Assembly (NCBI RefSeq): GCF_019740315.1
Contig: NZ_JAHXZR010000002.1
Coordinates: 560,001 to 624,000, forward strand
Direction of reading: 5' to 3'
Length of the DNA stretch: 64,000 bases
DNA from: Oceanobacter mangrovi
GTDB taxonomy: Bacteria > Pseudomonadota > Gammaproteobacteria > Pseudomonadales > Oceanobacteraceae
Position 1 is the first letter of the stretch. The number at the start of each line of letters is the position of its first letter. Below, in pieces: positions 53,182 through 64,000 of this stretch. The position numbers were made by a program, and so were the translations under genes. Under the pieces are notes generated by a model. The model ran no database searches, was not told the origin of the DNA, and worked only from the letters and a program-made list of their open reading frames with translations.

Positions 53182-56100
53182 ATGTTTCTGAAGAAATTTA
53201 TCTATGTGAACTGGGGCAATATTCCGGCCAGTGAATTTGAATTCGGTCCGATCAATCTGCTGTCAGGTGGTAACGGCTCTGGCAAGACCACGGCCGCCGA
53301 CGCGATTCAGACCATTATGACGGCCGCACACGACACGCTGTTCAACTACAACCCGGGTCAGGATGAAGCAACCCAGCGCGGGCGCGGCAAGAATGTCCGC
53401 ACGCTCGCCAGTTATGTGCTCGGTTGTGACGACGGCAGTTATGCGCGGCCCCAGGGCGCAGTGGGTTATCTGGCAGCGGTGTTTCATCCCACCAAAAACG
53501 AACCGGGTGAAGCTTTTACGGCCATTATTGGGGTGTCAGCCTCGCTGGATCGGGCTGGCAGTCAGCCGGTAGCCCGCCAGAATGACATCCAGTTCTACGT
53601 CGTTGCGGGTGAGCAGCTGACACTGTCGGATTTTTTGCAGGAAAATAAGCAAGGGCAGCGCCTGGTTGTACCGCTCGGCAAGCTTCGGAACTGGCTGCAG
53701 AACCGTCTTGGCCGGGATAACGCTGCCGGTGCCCTGAACGTCGAACAGTACGACACCAAAAAACAATACCTGCGCCGCCTGTACGGTGCCTTGCGTGGGC
53801 GGTTTGACGCCGTCAGCGAACGCGAAGCTATCAACGCAGCGCGTACCTTTTCGCGCTTTATGGCCTACAAGCCGGTCAAAAGCATCAATGGTTTTGTCGC
53901 CAACGAGATTCTCGAACAGCGCGATCTGGGCGATGCCATTCGCTCGGTATCTGACCTGATGAAAACCATCCATGCGATGGAGTCCGAATCCCGTCAGCTG
54001 GCGGCCACTATTGAACGGCTGAATCTGGCATCCGGGGCGTCTTCCCGTTACATCGACCAGTGGCTTGAGCATCAGGTGTTGGGTTATACCGCCGCCAAAA
54101 GCCGTTTTCTGGAAGATCAGAAGGGTTATCTCGGTGCCAAGGAACAGCAACAGAATCTGCGTCAGCAACTGAAAAATGCCGAGCAGGAGCGGGAAGTTGC
54201 CCAGCAACGGCGCACCAGCTTGCGGGAACAGTTGATTGGTCTGGAAGCCAAGCGTCTGGGTATCAGTGCCTTGCAGGACAAGGATGCTGCTGAAAAGTCG
54301 ATTGAGCAATGCAAGCAGGACCTGCAACGTCAGGCGCTGCCATTGCTGGAGCAGGATCAGTTGCTGCAGGCCTCTTTGCGCGCTTCTGAGTTGATCCATA
54401 ACAGCATGCAGAAAAGCAGCCTGGCGCTGGAGATTCCGTCACTGGCCAGTCGTGGCCTGAGCGATCAAATCAAACAGGTGTTGGCGATCAAGGACCAGGA
54501 CAGCATTGACCTGCGCAAGCTGCTCGGCAAGGACTGGATTGACCTGTCTCCGCTGGAGCAGCATCTGGATGCCGCCCGCCTGCAGCAGGGTCTGATGAAC
54601 AGTTGGCGTATGCGGTTCCACGATGCCGAGCTGGAGTCTTCCGGTTTGTCGATTCGTGAGCAGATCAGCCGGGTGGTGGATCGTCGCGAGCAGCGACTGC
54701 AGCAGCTGCGCGCTCGACTGGAGCAGAAGCAGGCCGACATCGACAGCCTTGAAGCCCGTCAGATGAATTATCCCGGCTTCGTGCGCCAGGCGCTGGAGTT
54801 TATCCGGCGCGAGTGCCCGGAAGCTGACCCAAGGGTGTTGGCGGATTACGTCTCGGTGACCGAAGGCGAGTGGCAAAGTGCCATCGAAGGCTATATTGGC
54901 GGGGCCCGTTTCAGCATTATTGTGGAGCCGGAATTTGAAGCCGAGGCGGCACGCATTCTGCGAGCGATTCCGGGTGGTAGCAAGGCGCGGGTCATCCAGG
55001 GCGAAAAGGCTCGCAAGGATGCTGATCGTATCCGCTTGCCGGATAACTCCATCATGGACGTGCTGGAATTCGAACACGCTACAGCGCGCGCTTATCTGCA
55101 TGCCAGCTACGGCAGCGTCGAGCAGGTGGCTGATGCACAGGCGCTGAAGTCGACCCGTCGGGGCCTGACCTGTGATGGCCTCGGCTCCGGTTCCTATTCC
55201 ATCTATCGCTGTGATATCGACGATGCCGAGCTGGTGTTTGGTGCTGCTGCCCGTGAACGGGCGATGCTGGCCAAGCAAAATGAATTGCAGCTGCTCGGTG
55301 TGCAGGCCAATGAGGCCGCCAGCAGTCTGAAAGAAGCCAGTCAGTTACTGGATGCTATCAACCTGCTGCGCCAGCTCGACTTTGGCGACCAGATGCAGCA
55401 GATGCTGGATACGCACTACCAGCTTCAGAAATCAGAAAAATCTCTTGAAAACATAGACTTGTCAGACTTTTCTGAAGTTGAACATGAATTTGATCAACTC
55501 AAGCAAAAAGCGGATGAGCAGGATCTGCGCATCCGCGAACTGGATGGTTTGCTGGGCAGCCTGGCGCAGCAATTAAAGGACATCGAGCTGCGCTGCAAGC
55601 AGTTGAGTGATCATCAGGAGCAGACCTCCGAGCTGGCTGACAAAGCCGAAGCGGCGCTGCGTCAGGTGGCTTCCCTGTGGCCGGATCTGGATCTTGAGCA
55701 GGCGCTGGAAAATGCCGACCGTGAGGCGTCATCCAACTCGGCGGACAGCTTGCAGAAGCAGGCACAGGCGATTGTGCAGGAACTGAATTCAATCGCTTAC
55801 GAAGTCGAGCGGCATATTGCCGAACACAACCAGAGCTGCCAGACCATTGATGCGATTGTTTACAGCCCGGACTACCGTCATGAACACAGCGAGGTGTTTT
55901 TCAAAACCCTCTGTGGCCTGACGCGGGAGATTGAACGGGTTCATAACCGCCTCAAGAACAACATTCTGGTGGCCAAGCAGGATCAGCTGCAAAAGCTGCG
56001 CGAGAGCTTTAACAACGCCTTTGTGACCAACCTCTGCCACTCCATCTATCAGTCGATTAACGACGGCAAGCGGGTGCTGGAAGAGCTGAATCGGGAGTTG

Positions 56101-56841
56101 GCGCACCACCGTTTTGGTGCTGACCAGGAATGCTACTGGTTTGACTGGGAGTGGGTGCCGGAATACAAGGAATACTGGCAGTTCTTCGAAGAGGTGATCA
56201 AAAACCCGACCCTGGGTGAAGGGGCAACGCTGTTTGATGCTGATTTGCCAAAGTCTGCGCTGAAGGTGCGAGACCGCCTGATTGCCATGCTGCTGGATGA
56301 AGATGAACAGAAGGCCATGCGCGAGCTGGAGCGTATATCTGATTATCGCAACTACCGCAGCTATGAAATCTACAAGCAGCCGGCCAACAAGGACCCGATT
56401 GCCCTGAGTCAGTACGGCACCGGCTCTGGTGGCCAGCTGGAAACACCGGCTTACATTATTCGCTCTGCGGCGATCACTTCGGCATTCCGTTTCAATGAAG
56501 GCGACACCCACCTGCGTATGGTACTGGTCGATGAGGCCTTCTCGAAAATGGACGAGGCGCGCTCAAAAGAGGTGATCAACTATCTGACCGAAAGCCTTGG
56601 TTTACAGTTGTTGTTTATTATGCCGACCAGTAAGTCCGGGCCGTTTATGGACATGATTTCCAACCAGTTTGTGTTCAGCAAGATTCCGTTGCTGGGTGAC
56701 CAGCAGACCGGTGAATTGAAGACCCGTGTTCTGGTTGACCGGCAGAAATGTAACCAGGAACGCATTCAGGAATTGTGGGCCAACCACCGCAAGACCATTC
56801 GCCACCAGGCGGGGCTGGATTTTATGGCGGAGTTCGGCTGA
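53182..56841 (+). CDS. mksB: MksB / JetC-type SMC-like ATPase of MksBEF condensin
   Basis: A 1219-residue protein. The N-terminal head has Walker A SGGNGSGKTTAAD (residues 28-40). Coiled coil runs from about 265 to 410 and again in several blocks from 490 to 1000 around a hinge-like region (IEGYIGGARFSIIVEPEFE). The C-terminal head has the signature YGTGSGGQLETPAY and Walker B LRMVLVDEAFSKMDEARSKEV. It forms the SMC dimer that loops and compacts DNA. Because no nuclease gene (mksG/jetD) follows and the next gene is convergent, this is most likely the chromosome-organising MksBEF rather than the plasmid-defence Wadjet system. A short AT-rich segment with an inverted repeat lies at 55423-55477. 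Confidence 0.88.
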   Translation: MFLKKFIYVNWGNIPASEFEFGPINLLSGGNGSGKTTAADAIQTIMTAAHDTLFNYNPGQDEATQRGRGKNVRTLASYVLGCDDGSYARPQGAVGYLAAVFHPTKNEPGEAFTAIIGVSASLDRAGSQPVARQNDIQFYVVAGEQLTLSDFLQENKQGQRLVVPLGKLRNWLQNRLGRDNAAGALNVEQYDTKKQYLRRLYGALRGRFDAVSEREAINAARTFSRFMAYKPVKSINGFVANEILEQRDLGDAIRSVSDLMKTIHAMESESRQLAATIERLNLASGASSRYIDQWLEHQVLGYTAAKSRFLEDQKGYLGAKEQQQNLRQQLKNAEQEREVAQQRRTSLREQLIGLEAKRLGISALQDKDAAEKSIEQCKQDLQRQALPLLEQDQLLQASLRASELIHNSMQKSSLALEIPSLASRGLSDQIKQVLAIKDQDSIDLRKLLGKDWIDLSPLEQHLDAARLQQGLMNSWRMRFHDAELESSGLSIREQISRVVDRREQRLQQLRARLEQKQADIDSLEARQMNYPGFVRQALEFIRRECPEADPRVLADYVSVTEGEWQSAIEGYIGGARFSIIVEPEFEAEAARILRAIPGGSKARVIQGEKARKDADRIRLPDNSIMDVLEFEHATARAYLHASYGSVEQVADAQALKSTRRGLTCDGLGSGSYSIYRCDIDDAELVFGAAARERAMLAKQNELQLLGVQANEAASSLKEASQLLDAINLLRQLDFGDQMQQMLDTHYQLQKSEKSLENIDLSDFSEVEHEFDQLKQKADEQDLRIRELDGLLGSLAQQLKDIELRCKQLSDHQEQTSELADKAEAALRQVASLWPDLDLEQALENADREASSNSADSLQKQAQAIVQELNSIAYEVERHIAEHNQSCQTIDAIVYSPDYRHEHSEVFFKTLCGLTREIERVHNRLKNNILVAKQDQLQKLRESFNNAFVTNLCHSIYQSINDGKRVLEELNRELAHHRFGADQECYWFDWEWVPEYKEYWQFFEEVIKNPTLGEGATLFDADLPKSALKVRDRLIAMLLDEDEQKAMRELERISDYRNYRSYEIYKQPANKDPIALSQYGTGSGGQLETPAYIIRSAAITSAFRFNEGDTHLRMVLVDEAFSKMDEARSKEVINYLTESLGLQLLFIMPTSKSGPFMDMISNQFVFSKIPLLGDQQTGELKTRVLVDRQKCNQERIQELWANHRKTIRHQAGLDFMAEFG
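55423..55477 (+). repeat. AT-rich insert-like segment flanked by an inverted repeat inside mksB
   Basis: CTTCAGAAA (55423-55431) and TTTCTGAAG (55469-55477) pair exactly around a 37-base stretch that is clearly richer in A/T than the surrounding gene. It encodes an acidic/Ser-rich part of the coiled-coil region (KSLENIDLSDFSEVEHEF). Confidence 0.5.
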
Positions 56842-56850
56842 AAAGTGGGG

Positions 56851-56874
56851 CGGCTGCCGATTAGTCGGCAGTCG
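56851..56874. terminator. Hairpin between convergent mksB and lipoprotein gene
   Basis: CGGCTGCCGA / TCGGCAGTCG (one G-T pair) with loop TTAG, spanning the lipoprotein's stop codon 10 bases after the mksB stop. T-runs are short (TT on plus, ACTTTT on minus), so efficiency is uncertain. Confidence 0.5.
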
Positions 56875-57067
56875 TTACCGAGCGGGATTCACCGTGACCC
56901 TGATAAAACAGGGTGGTGGTTTTTACCGGCTGTGCGGTGTCGGTTTTTGCTGTGACGGGCTCTTCGCCTTCTGAGCTATGGCCCGGGCTTGAGCAAGCGC
57001 TGGTCATCAGGGTGATAACCACAGCCGCGAGGGCCATTCCTGTTGGTCTGCCGCATAATAAATCCAT
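56861..57067 (-). CDS. Small predicted lipoprotein
   Basis: A 68-residue protein from the ATG at 57067 (GGATG upstream); an in-frame ATG at 57076 is possible. A hydrophobic signal (MALAAVVITLMTS) ends in the lipobox LMTSAC with the Cys at about residue 25, followed by a short polar tail (SSPGHSSEGEEPVTAKT). Small lipoproteins of this kind are usually outer-membrane anchored; Ser after the Cys agrees. Function unknown. Convergent with mksB. Confidence 0.6.
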   Translation of the reverse strand: MDLLCGRPTGMALAAVVITLMTSACSSPGHSSEGEEPVTAKTDTAQPVKTTTLFYQGHGESRSVTTAD

Positions 57068-57492
57068 AGAAATCATCCGGATAAATGGAATTCGGTGATT
57101 TTACCGTTTGGATATAACTATGCAACGAATCAATAATCAGCCTTTGTTCGGTTGATTATTTCCTTTGGCTACATTGTTGTTCATTTGGGATGTCGGCTGA
57201 TGGTGCTGCTCTTTCGCTTGAGCGAAGCGTGGCGCGGCCATACTTGGGGTGCGGACTGGACGATTTACGGGTCTGAAGCTTGAACGTGACATCTTGTTTC
57301 CTGTTGCTAGATGGACATGGATCTCAGCGAGGGCAAGAGCCTATCATAAATATTCGTTATTCGTTTTATTTATGTGATAGGTCGCAAGTATGGATCGATT
57401 GAATTATGGCCAGAATTTGGCTCAAAATGGTGTCTTTGATGCAGAAATGCCTCGGCAAGCCGGATAACGCAGTAAAACCGGAGAATTTACAA
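57068..57492. other. Gene-free stretch between lipoprotein and rhodanese genes
   Basis: A 425-base divergent gap with no convincing gene. It contains two inverted repeats: AATAATCAGCC / GGTTGATTATT (57132-57160, one G-T pair) and CCTATCATAAAT / ATTTATGTGATAGG (57340-57381, two-base bulge) enclosing a tandem ATTCGTT repeat. Both are candidate regulator sites for the divergent genes. Confidence 0.6.
57340..57381 (+). promoter_or_regulatory. Long inverted repeat with tandem ATTCGTT core upstream of the rhodanese
   Basis: Arms CCTATCATAAAT (57340-57351) and ATTTATGTGATAGG (57368-57381) pair with a 2-base bulge. Between them ATTCGTT is repeated exactly twice (57352-57365). It ends 111 bases before the rhodanese start. 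Either a regulator site or a leader-RNA structure. Confidence 0.45.
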
Positions 57493-57837
57493 ATGATTAA
57501 AAAACTCTGTTCCATTGGCTCGATAACCGCCGTGGTGGCAGCTCTGAGCAGCTTTTCGGCCGCTGCGCTGGCTGACCGTGTATATCTTGATGTGCGAACG
57601 CCGCAGGAATTTCAGCAAGGGCATCTGGAAGGGGCGATCAATATTCCCTTTGATCAAATTGGTGAGCGAGCGGCGGCTGCCGGGTTAAAGCAGGATGATG
57701 AATTGGTGGTTTATTGCCGCTCTGGCCGTCGTGCTGGCATGGCCATTAAAACCCTGGAGTCCATGGGTTATAGCAATATGACCAATGTGCGGGATTTGGA
57801 TGGTGCCAGGGGCTGGCAAGTGGCGCATCCACAATAA
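57493..57837 (+). CDS. Periplasmic rhodanese-like protein (PspE-type)
   Basis: A 114-residue protein from the ATG at 57493 (GGAG upstream). A cleavable signal peptide (residues 1-28, ending AAALA) precedes a single compact rhodanese domain: VYLDVRTPQEFQQGHLEGAI, IPFDQI and the active-site loop VVYCRSGRRAG with its catalytic Cys. Single-domain exported rhodaneses like PspE transfer sulfane sulfur, for example from thiosulfate to cyanide or thiols, in the periplasm. It is preceded by a long gene-free region with inverted repeats that may carry a sulfur-responsive regulator site; that is inference. Confidence 0.87.
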   Translation: MIKKLCSIGSITAVVAALSSFSAAALADRVYLDVRTPQEFQQGHLEGAINIPFDQIGERAAAAGLKQDDELVVYCRSGRRAGMAIKTLESMGYSNMTNVRDLDGARGWQVAHPQ

Positions 57838-57846
57838 TCAGAAGAA

Positions 57847-57874
57847 CCTGGCCGGTGGTGATTTGCTGGCCAGG
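57847..57874. terminator. Hairpin between rhodanese and dusA
   Basis: CCTGGCC / GGCCAGG around a 14-base loop between convergent stops at 57837 and 57891. There is no T-run, so it is only a moderate terminator candidate. Confidence 0.4.
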
Positions 57875-57890
57875 CTTGTATTGGCAGGGC

Positions 57891-58880
57891 TCAGTAACCC
57901 ATGTGCGCCAGCGCGGCGTCCATGACTTCCGGGCCAGCGCCTTTTTTATGGGCATTTTCGCTCAAATGGCGGCGATACAGACGAGCACCGGATTGAGCCT
58001 GAAACAGCCCCAGCGTGTGACGACTGATGTGATGTAATAGTGCACCTTGCTGTAGCTGCTCTTCAATGTAGGGGTAGAGTGCACGAATAGCTGCTGCTTT
58101 CTGCTCGCCAGCCACCTCTGTCAGCGCTGCTTCATTGGTTTGCTGGTAGTAGCGTTGATCAACCTGCATCAGTACTTCCGGCGAGTGGTAGGCTTCACGA
58201 CCAAGCATTACGCCATCGACGTGCTGCAAGGCCTGTTGGCATTGCTCATGAGTCTGCAGGCCACCGTTAATCAGAATTTCCAGTTCCGGAAACTCCTGTT
58301 TCAGACGATAAACGTAATCGTATTTCAGCGGCGGAATCTCTCGATTCTCTTTGGGTGACAAGCCTTGCAGAATCGCCTTGCGGGCGTGAACGATAAATAC
58401 GTTGCAACCGGTTTCGGCGATTGTGCCAACAAAGTCCCGCATGTATTCGTAGCTGTCCAGCTCATCAATGCCAATGCGGTGCTTGATGGTGACCGGAATG
58501 GTGCAGCTGTCCATCATGGCCTTGATGCAGTCGGCCACCAGTTGCGGGTGGCCCATCAGGCAGGCGCCAATCATATTATTCTGCACCCGGTCACTGGGGC
58601 AGCCAACGTTGAGGTTGACCTCGTCATAGCCCCATTCTTCAGCAAAGCGGGCACACTGGGCCAGCTCATCCGGCTTGCTGCCACCGAGCTGCAATGCCAG
58701 CGGGTGCTCAATGTCGTTGTATTCCAGAAAACGCTCACGATTGCCGTGAATCAACGCGCCAGTGGTCACCATTTCAGTGTAAAGCACGGCATCTTTGCTG
58801 AGCTGACGCCAGAAGTAACGGCAGTGGCGGTCGCTCCAGTCCATCATGGGTGCGGTGGTAAAACGTCGATTGAGGGTCAT
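57891..58880 (-). CDS. dusA: tRNA-dihydrouridine(20/20a) synthase DusA
   Basis: A 329-residue protein from the ATG at 58880. RFTTAPMMDWSDRHCRYFWR is the DusA start block, LALQLGGSKPDELA and NLNVGCPSDRVQNN the FMN/tRNA regions with the catalytic Cys at GACLM. HARKAILQGLSPKENREIPP distinguishes DusA from DusB and DusC. It reduces U20/U20a in the D-loop of tRNA. It starts 10 bases after the hflD stop and continues a tRNA-modification-rich series. In E. coli purB follows hflD instead. Confidence 0.9.
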   Translation of the reverse strand: MTLNRRFTTAPMMDWSDRHCRYFWRQLSKDAVLYTEMVTTGALIHGNRERFLEYNDIEHPLALQLGGSKPDELAQCARFAEEWGYDEVNLNVGCPSDRVQNNMIGACLMGHPQLVADCIKAMMDSCTIPVTIKHRIGIDELDSYEYMRDFVGTIAETGCNVFIVHARKAILQGLSPKENREIPPLKYDYVYRLKQEFPELEILINGGLQTHEQCQQALQHVDGVMLGREAYHSPEVLMQVDQRYYQQTNEAALTEVAGEQKAAAIRALYPYIEEQLQQGALLHHISRHTLGLFQAQSGARLYRRHLSENAHKKGAGPEVMDAALAHMGY

Positions 58881-58890
58881 AGCGTCAGGG

Positions 58891-59514
58891 TCACGAGCGA
58901 TCAAGCAGGGATTTCAATTCGTTGAGGTACTGTTTGCGAGACAGCAGGAGCTGCCAGCGGCGGCCGCCAACCTGGCGCCACAAGATCGCCGCACGGATAC
59001 CTGCCAGCAGCAGTGCCCGGACGCGATTGGCGGTCAGGGGGTTCTGCAGGTGGGTTGGGTTGCCGGTGACGTGAATGCGGTAGCTGAGATTACTGAGGGT
59101 GCGCTTGTAGAGATCCGCCAGTGCTGCAACGGTGTTTTCGTGGGTGATGTCAAAGTGCTCAGCCTGGCGTGATGCCTGCTGAATGCCGTCGCCCAGTTCG
59201 CCAATCATGGCCTGGTTGCGACGTAGCTTGCCTTCCAGGTTAAGGATGGCAACGACGTAGCGGGTAACGTCCGGGCTGATGCCAGAGCCCTGGCCAGAGG
59301 CCAGGGTTACAAAACTGCGCATGCCGGGTTCCAGCGTGCGCGCAGCATCGCCGTAGATATCATCGAAGCGATCCGGGTTTTGCACAAACAGGCTGGCAAG
59401 CAGGGGGGCTGCGTCCTTGTTGGACATGTCTCCGGTGCGAGCGAGCTCTTCAACCAGCGTTGCGGCCTGGACGATGGCAGCCATGGCGATGGCTTGTTCG
59501 CGACGATCAGCCAT
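58891..59514 (-). CDS. hflD: High-frequency lysogenization protein homolog HflD
   Basis: A 207-residue protein starting at the ATG at 59514 behind GGAGGCAACC. The conserved helical blocks [32 protein letters not shown] and [20 protein letters not shown] with [15 protein letters not shown] match HflD. In E. coli it affects lambda lysogeny by binding CII, and it travels with mnmA. Its housekeeping function is not known. Its start overlaps the mnmA stop by 8 bases. Confidence 0.9.
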   Translation of the reverse strand: MADRREQAIAMAAIVQAATLVEELARTGDMSNKDAAPLLASLFVQNPDRFDDIYGDAARTLEPGMRSFVTLASGQGSGISPDVTRYVVAILNLEGKLRRNQAMIGELGDGIQQASRQAEHFDITHENTVAALADLYKRTLSNLSYRIHVTGNPTHLQNPLTANRVRALLLAGIRAAILWRQVGGRRWQLLLSRKQYLNELKSLLDRS

Positions 59515-60643
59515 GGTTGCCTCCTGTGGTTTGGTCTGCAGTGCCAGTGGTTTCAATCACGCCGCCACCCAGGCAAACGTTGCCGGAGTAGAGCACAACG
59601 GATTGGCCGGGCGTCACAGCACGCTGTGGCTGATCAAAAACAATGCGGTAGCCGATTTTACCATTCTGGTCGGCCCGCTCGATGCGGCAGTCCTGATCGT
59701 CCTGGCGGTAACGGACCTTGGCGGTGCACTGCAGTGGCAGCTCAGCCGGTTCGCCATTGACCCAGAAAATTTCGCCGGTGGTGAGCCAGTCCTTGAACAG
59801 CAACGGGTGATTCTTGCCCTGTACTGCGATCAGCACATTGCGTTCTAGGTCTTTTCCTGCCACAAACCAGGGGTCTTCGGAGTAGTTCGACAAGCCGCCG
59901 ATACCTAGCCCCTGACGCTGGCCGAGAGTGTGGTACATCAGCCCCTGGTGCTCACCAATGACGTCGCCGTCTGGCGTTTCGATTTTCCCCGGCTGAGCTG
60001 GCAGGTACTGCTTGAGGAAGTCGCGGAAGCGACGTTCACCAATAAAGCAGATGCCAGTGGAGTCTTTCTTCTTGGCTGTGGCTAGACCTTGTTCTTCGGC
60101 GATACGGCGTACTTCCGGTTTTTCCAGTTCACCGACGGGGAACAGGGTCTGGGCGATTTCAGTGCCGGCGACGGCGTGCAGGAAGTAGCTCTGGTCCTTG
60201 TTGTCGTCAAGGCCCTTCAACAGCAATGTCTTGCCGTCGTCGGTGTCATGGCGTTGGACATAGTGCCCGGTAGCGATCAGATCAGCACCCAGTACTTTGG
60301 CGTATTCGAGGAATGCCTTGAACTTGATTTCGCGGTTACAGAGGATGTCCGGATTTGGTGTACGGCCAGCCTTGTATTCGGCAAGGAAGTACTCGAACAC
60401 ATTGTCCCAGTATTCGGCGGCAAAGTTGGCCTGATGCAGCTTGATGCCCAGCTTGTCACAAACGGCCTGGGCATCGGCCAGATCTTCCTTGGCGGTGCAG
60501 TATTCCGTGCCGTCATCTTCATCCCAGTTTTTCATAAACAGGCCTTCAACCTGATAACCCTGTTGCATCAACAGGTAGGCTGAAACGGAAGAGTCGACCC
60601 CGCCGGACATGCCGACGATGACTTTGGTGTTCTGGTTAGACAT
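59507..60643 (-). CDS. mnmA: tRNA-specific 2-thiouridylase MnmA
   Basis: A 378-residue protein. The PP-loop is [18 protein letters not shown]. The catalytic cysteines lie in [15 protein letters not shown] and [12 protein letters not shown], and [19 protein letters not shown] starts the second domain. It makes 2-thiouridine at position 34 of Lys, Glu and Gln tRNAs, using sulfur relayed by TusBCDE. It is 4 bases after nudJ and overlaps hflD, so the three are co-transcribed. Confidence 0.95.
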   Translation of the reverse strand: MSNQNTKVIVGMSGGVDSSVSAYLLMQQGYQVEGLFMKNWDEDDGTEYCTAKEDLADAQAVCDKLGIKLHQANFAAEYWDNVFEYFLAEYKAGRTPNPDILCNREIKFKAFLEYAKVLGADLIATGHYVQRHDTDDGKTLLLKGLDDNKDQSYFLHAVAGTEIAQTLFPVGELEKPEVRRIAEEQGLATAKKKDSTGICFIGERRFRDFLKQYLPAQPGKIETPDGDVIGEHQGLMYHTLGQRQGLGIGGLSNYSEDPWFVAGKDLERNVLIAVQGKNHPLLFKDWLTTGEIFWVNGEPAELPLQCTAKVRYRQDDQDCRIERADQNGKIGYRIVFDQPQRAVTPGQSVVLYSGNVCLGGGVIETTGTADQTTGGNHG

Positions 60644-60647
60644 CTGC

Positions 60648-61097
60648 TTAAGGGTGCTCTGTAATCACATCCAGTGGGTAGTGCTTGCCTGACAGGTAAT
60701 CTTCGATACAAGTCAGAACCATTTGACTGCGAAGGTTGGGGCAGTCGCGCAATTCTTCAATGCTCATCCAGCGTGGTCCGACAATGCCGTCGTCCAGCTG
60801 TGCATCCGGAATCGCCTGAATCGGCTCACCGGCAAAACAATAGCGATGATAGGTGATGCCATTGGCGGGTGCGGTGTAGGTATAGAGGCCAATCAGGGCG
60901 GTTGGTTTTACTTGCCAGCCGGTTTCTTCAATGCTTTCGCGAATGACGGCATCCAGGATGGCTTCGTTCGCTTCGATATGGCCCGCAGGCTGATTGATGA
61001 CACGCTGGCCATCACTGATCTCTTCCACCATCAGGAATTTACCGTCGCGTTCAGCAACAACGGCAACCGTTGCATGGGGCGTCCAGCGTTCGCTCAT
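60648..61097 (-). CDS. nudJ: Nudix phosphatase NudJ
   Basis: A 149-residue protein. [20 protein letters not shown] starts the fold and the Nudix box is [23 protein letters not shown]. It matches E. coli NudJ (YmfB), which hydrolyses nucleoside tri- and diphosphates and thiamine pyrimidine pyrophosphates. Its place directly before mnmA and after rluE is conserved with E. coli and supports the name. The two genes are in one operon. Confidence 0.9.
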   Translation of the reverse strand: MSERWTPHATVAVVAERDGKFLMVEEISDGQRVINQPAGHIEANEAILDAVIRESIEETGWQVKPTALIGLYTYTAPANGITYHRYCFAGEPIQAIPDAQLDDGIVGPRWMSIEELRDCPNLRSQMVLTCIEDYLSGKHYPLDVITEHP

Positions 61098-61179
61098 AGT
61101 TACTCCAGATCAAATTGGGTCGCCATGATATACGAAAGCTGCCCGGTCGCCCAACAGGGATGGCCTCTGAATGACAGCG

Positions 61180-61866
61180 CTAGCGTCGTTTGGTTGATTT
61201 GGTCGACGGCGTTTGCCGGCTGCGTTTATTACCAGTCTTGCTGGTCGCCTGATTGCTATTACGGGGTTTGCTCGTGCCTGAGCTGCCTGGTCGCTTCGGC
61301 CGGGCGTTGTTTGCCGGGGCTGGCATGTTGATCTGTTCGACACGGTATTCGCCGGGCTGCAGCCCCTCAATGGTCCAGGGGCCAATCTGAACCCTGACAA
61401 GACGCAAGGTTGGGTGACCAATATGTGCCGTCATACGTCGAACCTGACGGTTACGACCTTCACTGATCTTGATTTCCAGCCAGCTGGTTTCATCATTCAG
61501 ACGCTGGCGAATGGGGGGATTCCTTGCCCACAGTTGTGGCTCTGGTAGTAGTCGGACCTTGGCGGGTCGGGTGGGGCCATCCTTGAGCGTAACGCCGCGA
61601 ATCAATTGATCAATGGATTCACTGGAAGGAGTGCCTTCGACCTGTACCCAATAGGTCTTTTCCATCTTGTGATTGGGGTTGGCGATGCGAGCCTGGAGCT
61701 GGCCGTCATCGGTCAGGAGTAGTAATCCCTCGGAATCATGGTCCAGTCGTCCGGCCGGATAGACACCCGGCAGGTCGATGTAGGTCGCAAGTGTGGCCCG
61801 ATCGCTGGAATCAGTGAACTGCGACAAAACATTGAATGGCTTATTCAAAAGAATCAATTTGGACAT
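61180..61866 (-). CDS. rluE: Ribosomal large subunit pseudouridine synthase RluE
   Basis: A 228-residue protein. [15 protein letters not shown] and the catalytic segment [17 protein letters not shown] with its Asp are the RsuA/RluE family core; [20 protein letters not shown] is the second conserved block. It lacks an S4 domain, as RluE does. The C-terminal 45 residues are a basic, Lys/Arg/Ser/Thr-rich tail not present in E. coli RluE. It makes pseudouridine 2457 in 23S rRNA. It is first in the rluE-nudJ-mnmA-hflD-dusA series and divergent from icd. Confidence 0.88.
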   Translation of the reverse strand: MSKLILLNKPFNVLSQFTDSSDRATLATYIDLPGVYPAGRLDHDSEGLLLLTDDGQLQARIANPNHKMEKTYWVQVEGTPSSESIDQLIRGVTLKDGPTRPAKVRLLPEPQLWARNPPIRQRLNDETSWLEIKISEGRNRQVRRMTAHIGHPTLRLVRVQIGPWTIEGLQPGEYRVEQINMPAPANNARPKRPGSSGTSKPRNSNQATSKTGNKRSRQTPSTKSTKRR

Positions 61867-61879
61867 GTGTCGATACTGT

Positions 61880-64000
<2,121 letters not shown>

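Noticed and set aside
53536-54399. A 287-codon minus-strand frame inside mksB
   Set aside because: Antisense shadow of a conserved ATPase gene; no domain or ribosome site.
50785-56841. Wadjet anti-plasmid defence system
   Set aside because: The nuclease subunit JetD/MksG, needed for plasmid cleavage, is missing and the next gene is a convergent lipoprotein.

Overview
The window looks like chromosomal DNA of a free-living, probably marine, gammaproteobacterium near the Oceanospirillales/Pseudomonadales. The basis is the gene set: Pseudomonas-type glutathione-independent formaldehyde dehydrogenase, polyphosphate:AMP phosphotransferase, MksBEF condensin, monomeric isocitrate dehydrogenase, the rluE-nudJ-mnmA-hflD block, and YaeQ, DUF1289 and DUF3135 proteins. 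The family-level placement is an inference from gene content only. No rRNA, tRNA, CRISPR array or IS element was recognised.

Region by region. 1-5.2 kb is visibly AT-rich and holds the end of a glycosyltransferase gene followed by three sulfotransferase-like genes, probably part of a surface-glycan locus. 5.3-7.5 kb is a divergent pair, a KfrA-type coiled-coil DNA-binding protein and a tyrosine recombinase, with two striking inverted repeats between them. 7.6-10.7 kb is an AaeXAB-like efflux operon. 10.8-16 kb has a small Cys/Gly/Asp-rich protein, a sulfatase and an adjacent two-component system; a shared DNA element lies in front of both the sulfatase and the kinase gene. 16-22 kb is a YbhGFSR-type ABC exporter with a divergent CecR-like TetR regulator and a perfect palindrome between them. 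22-27.4 kb carries fdhA, an HTH regulator, a DUF4105 protein and a VIT/vWA surface protein with a GlyGly-CTERM-like tail. 27.5-31.8 kb is an RND pump with its adaptor.

32-41 kb is mostly housekeeping and stress genes: grxA, pap, a pseudouridine synthase with a coupled 51-residue ORF, a small outer-membrane barrel, a heme-motif chemoreceptor, Nudix hydrolases and purT. 41.4-44.6 kb has two tandem membrane diguanylate cyclases. 44.8-50.7 kb has yaeQ, a small HTH protein, a yybP-ykoY-type (manganese) riboswitch in front of a GDT1/UPF0016 transporter, fadH, a stand-alone MHYT protein and an MTHFR-like enzyme. 50.8-56.8 kb is mksF-mksE-mksB without the nuclease subunit of the defence (Wadjet) version. 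The window ends with a lipoprotein, a periplasmic rhodanese, the dusA/hflD/mnmA/nudJ/rluE series on the minus strand, and the first 630 codons of icd reading out of the window, with HexR/RccR-like operators between rluE and icd.

The main themes are surface sulfation and desulfation, small-molecule export (three pumps in 24 kb), redox, metal and cyclic-di-GMP sensing, and chromosome organisation. The least explained parts are the KfrA/recombinase pair with its palindromes, the truncated or fused sulfotransferase, the shared element of the sulfatase/two-component locus, the terminator directly before mksF, and the heme-motif chemoreceptor.
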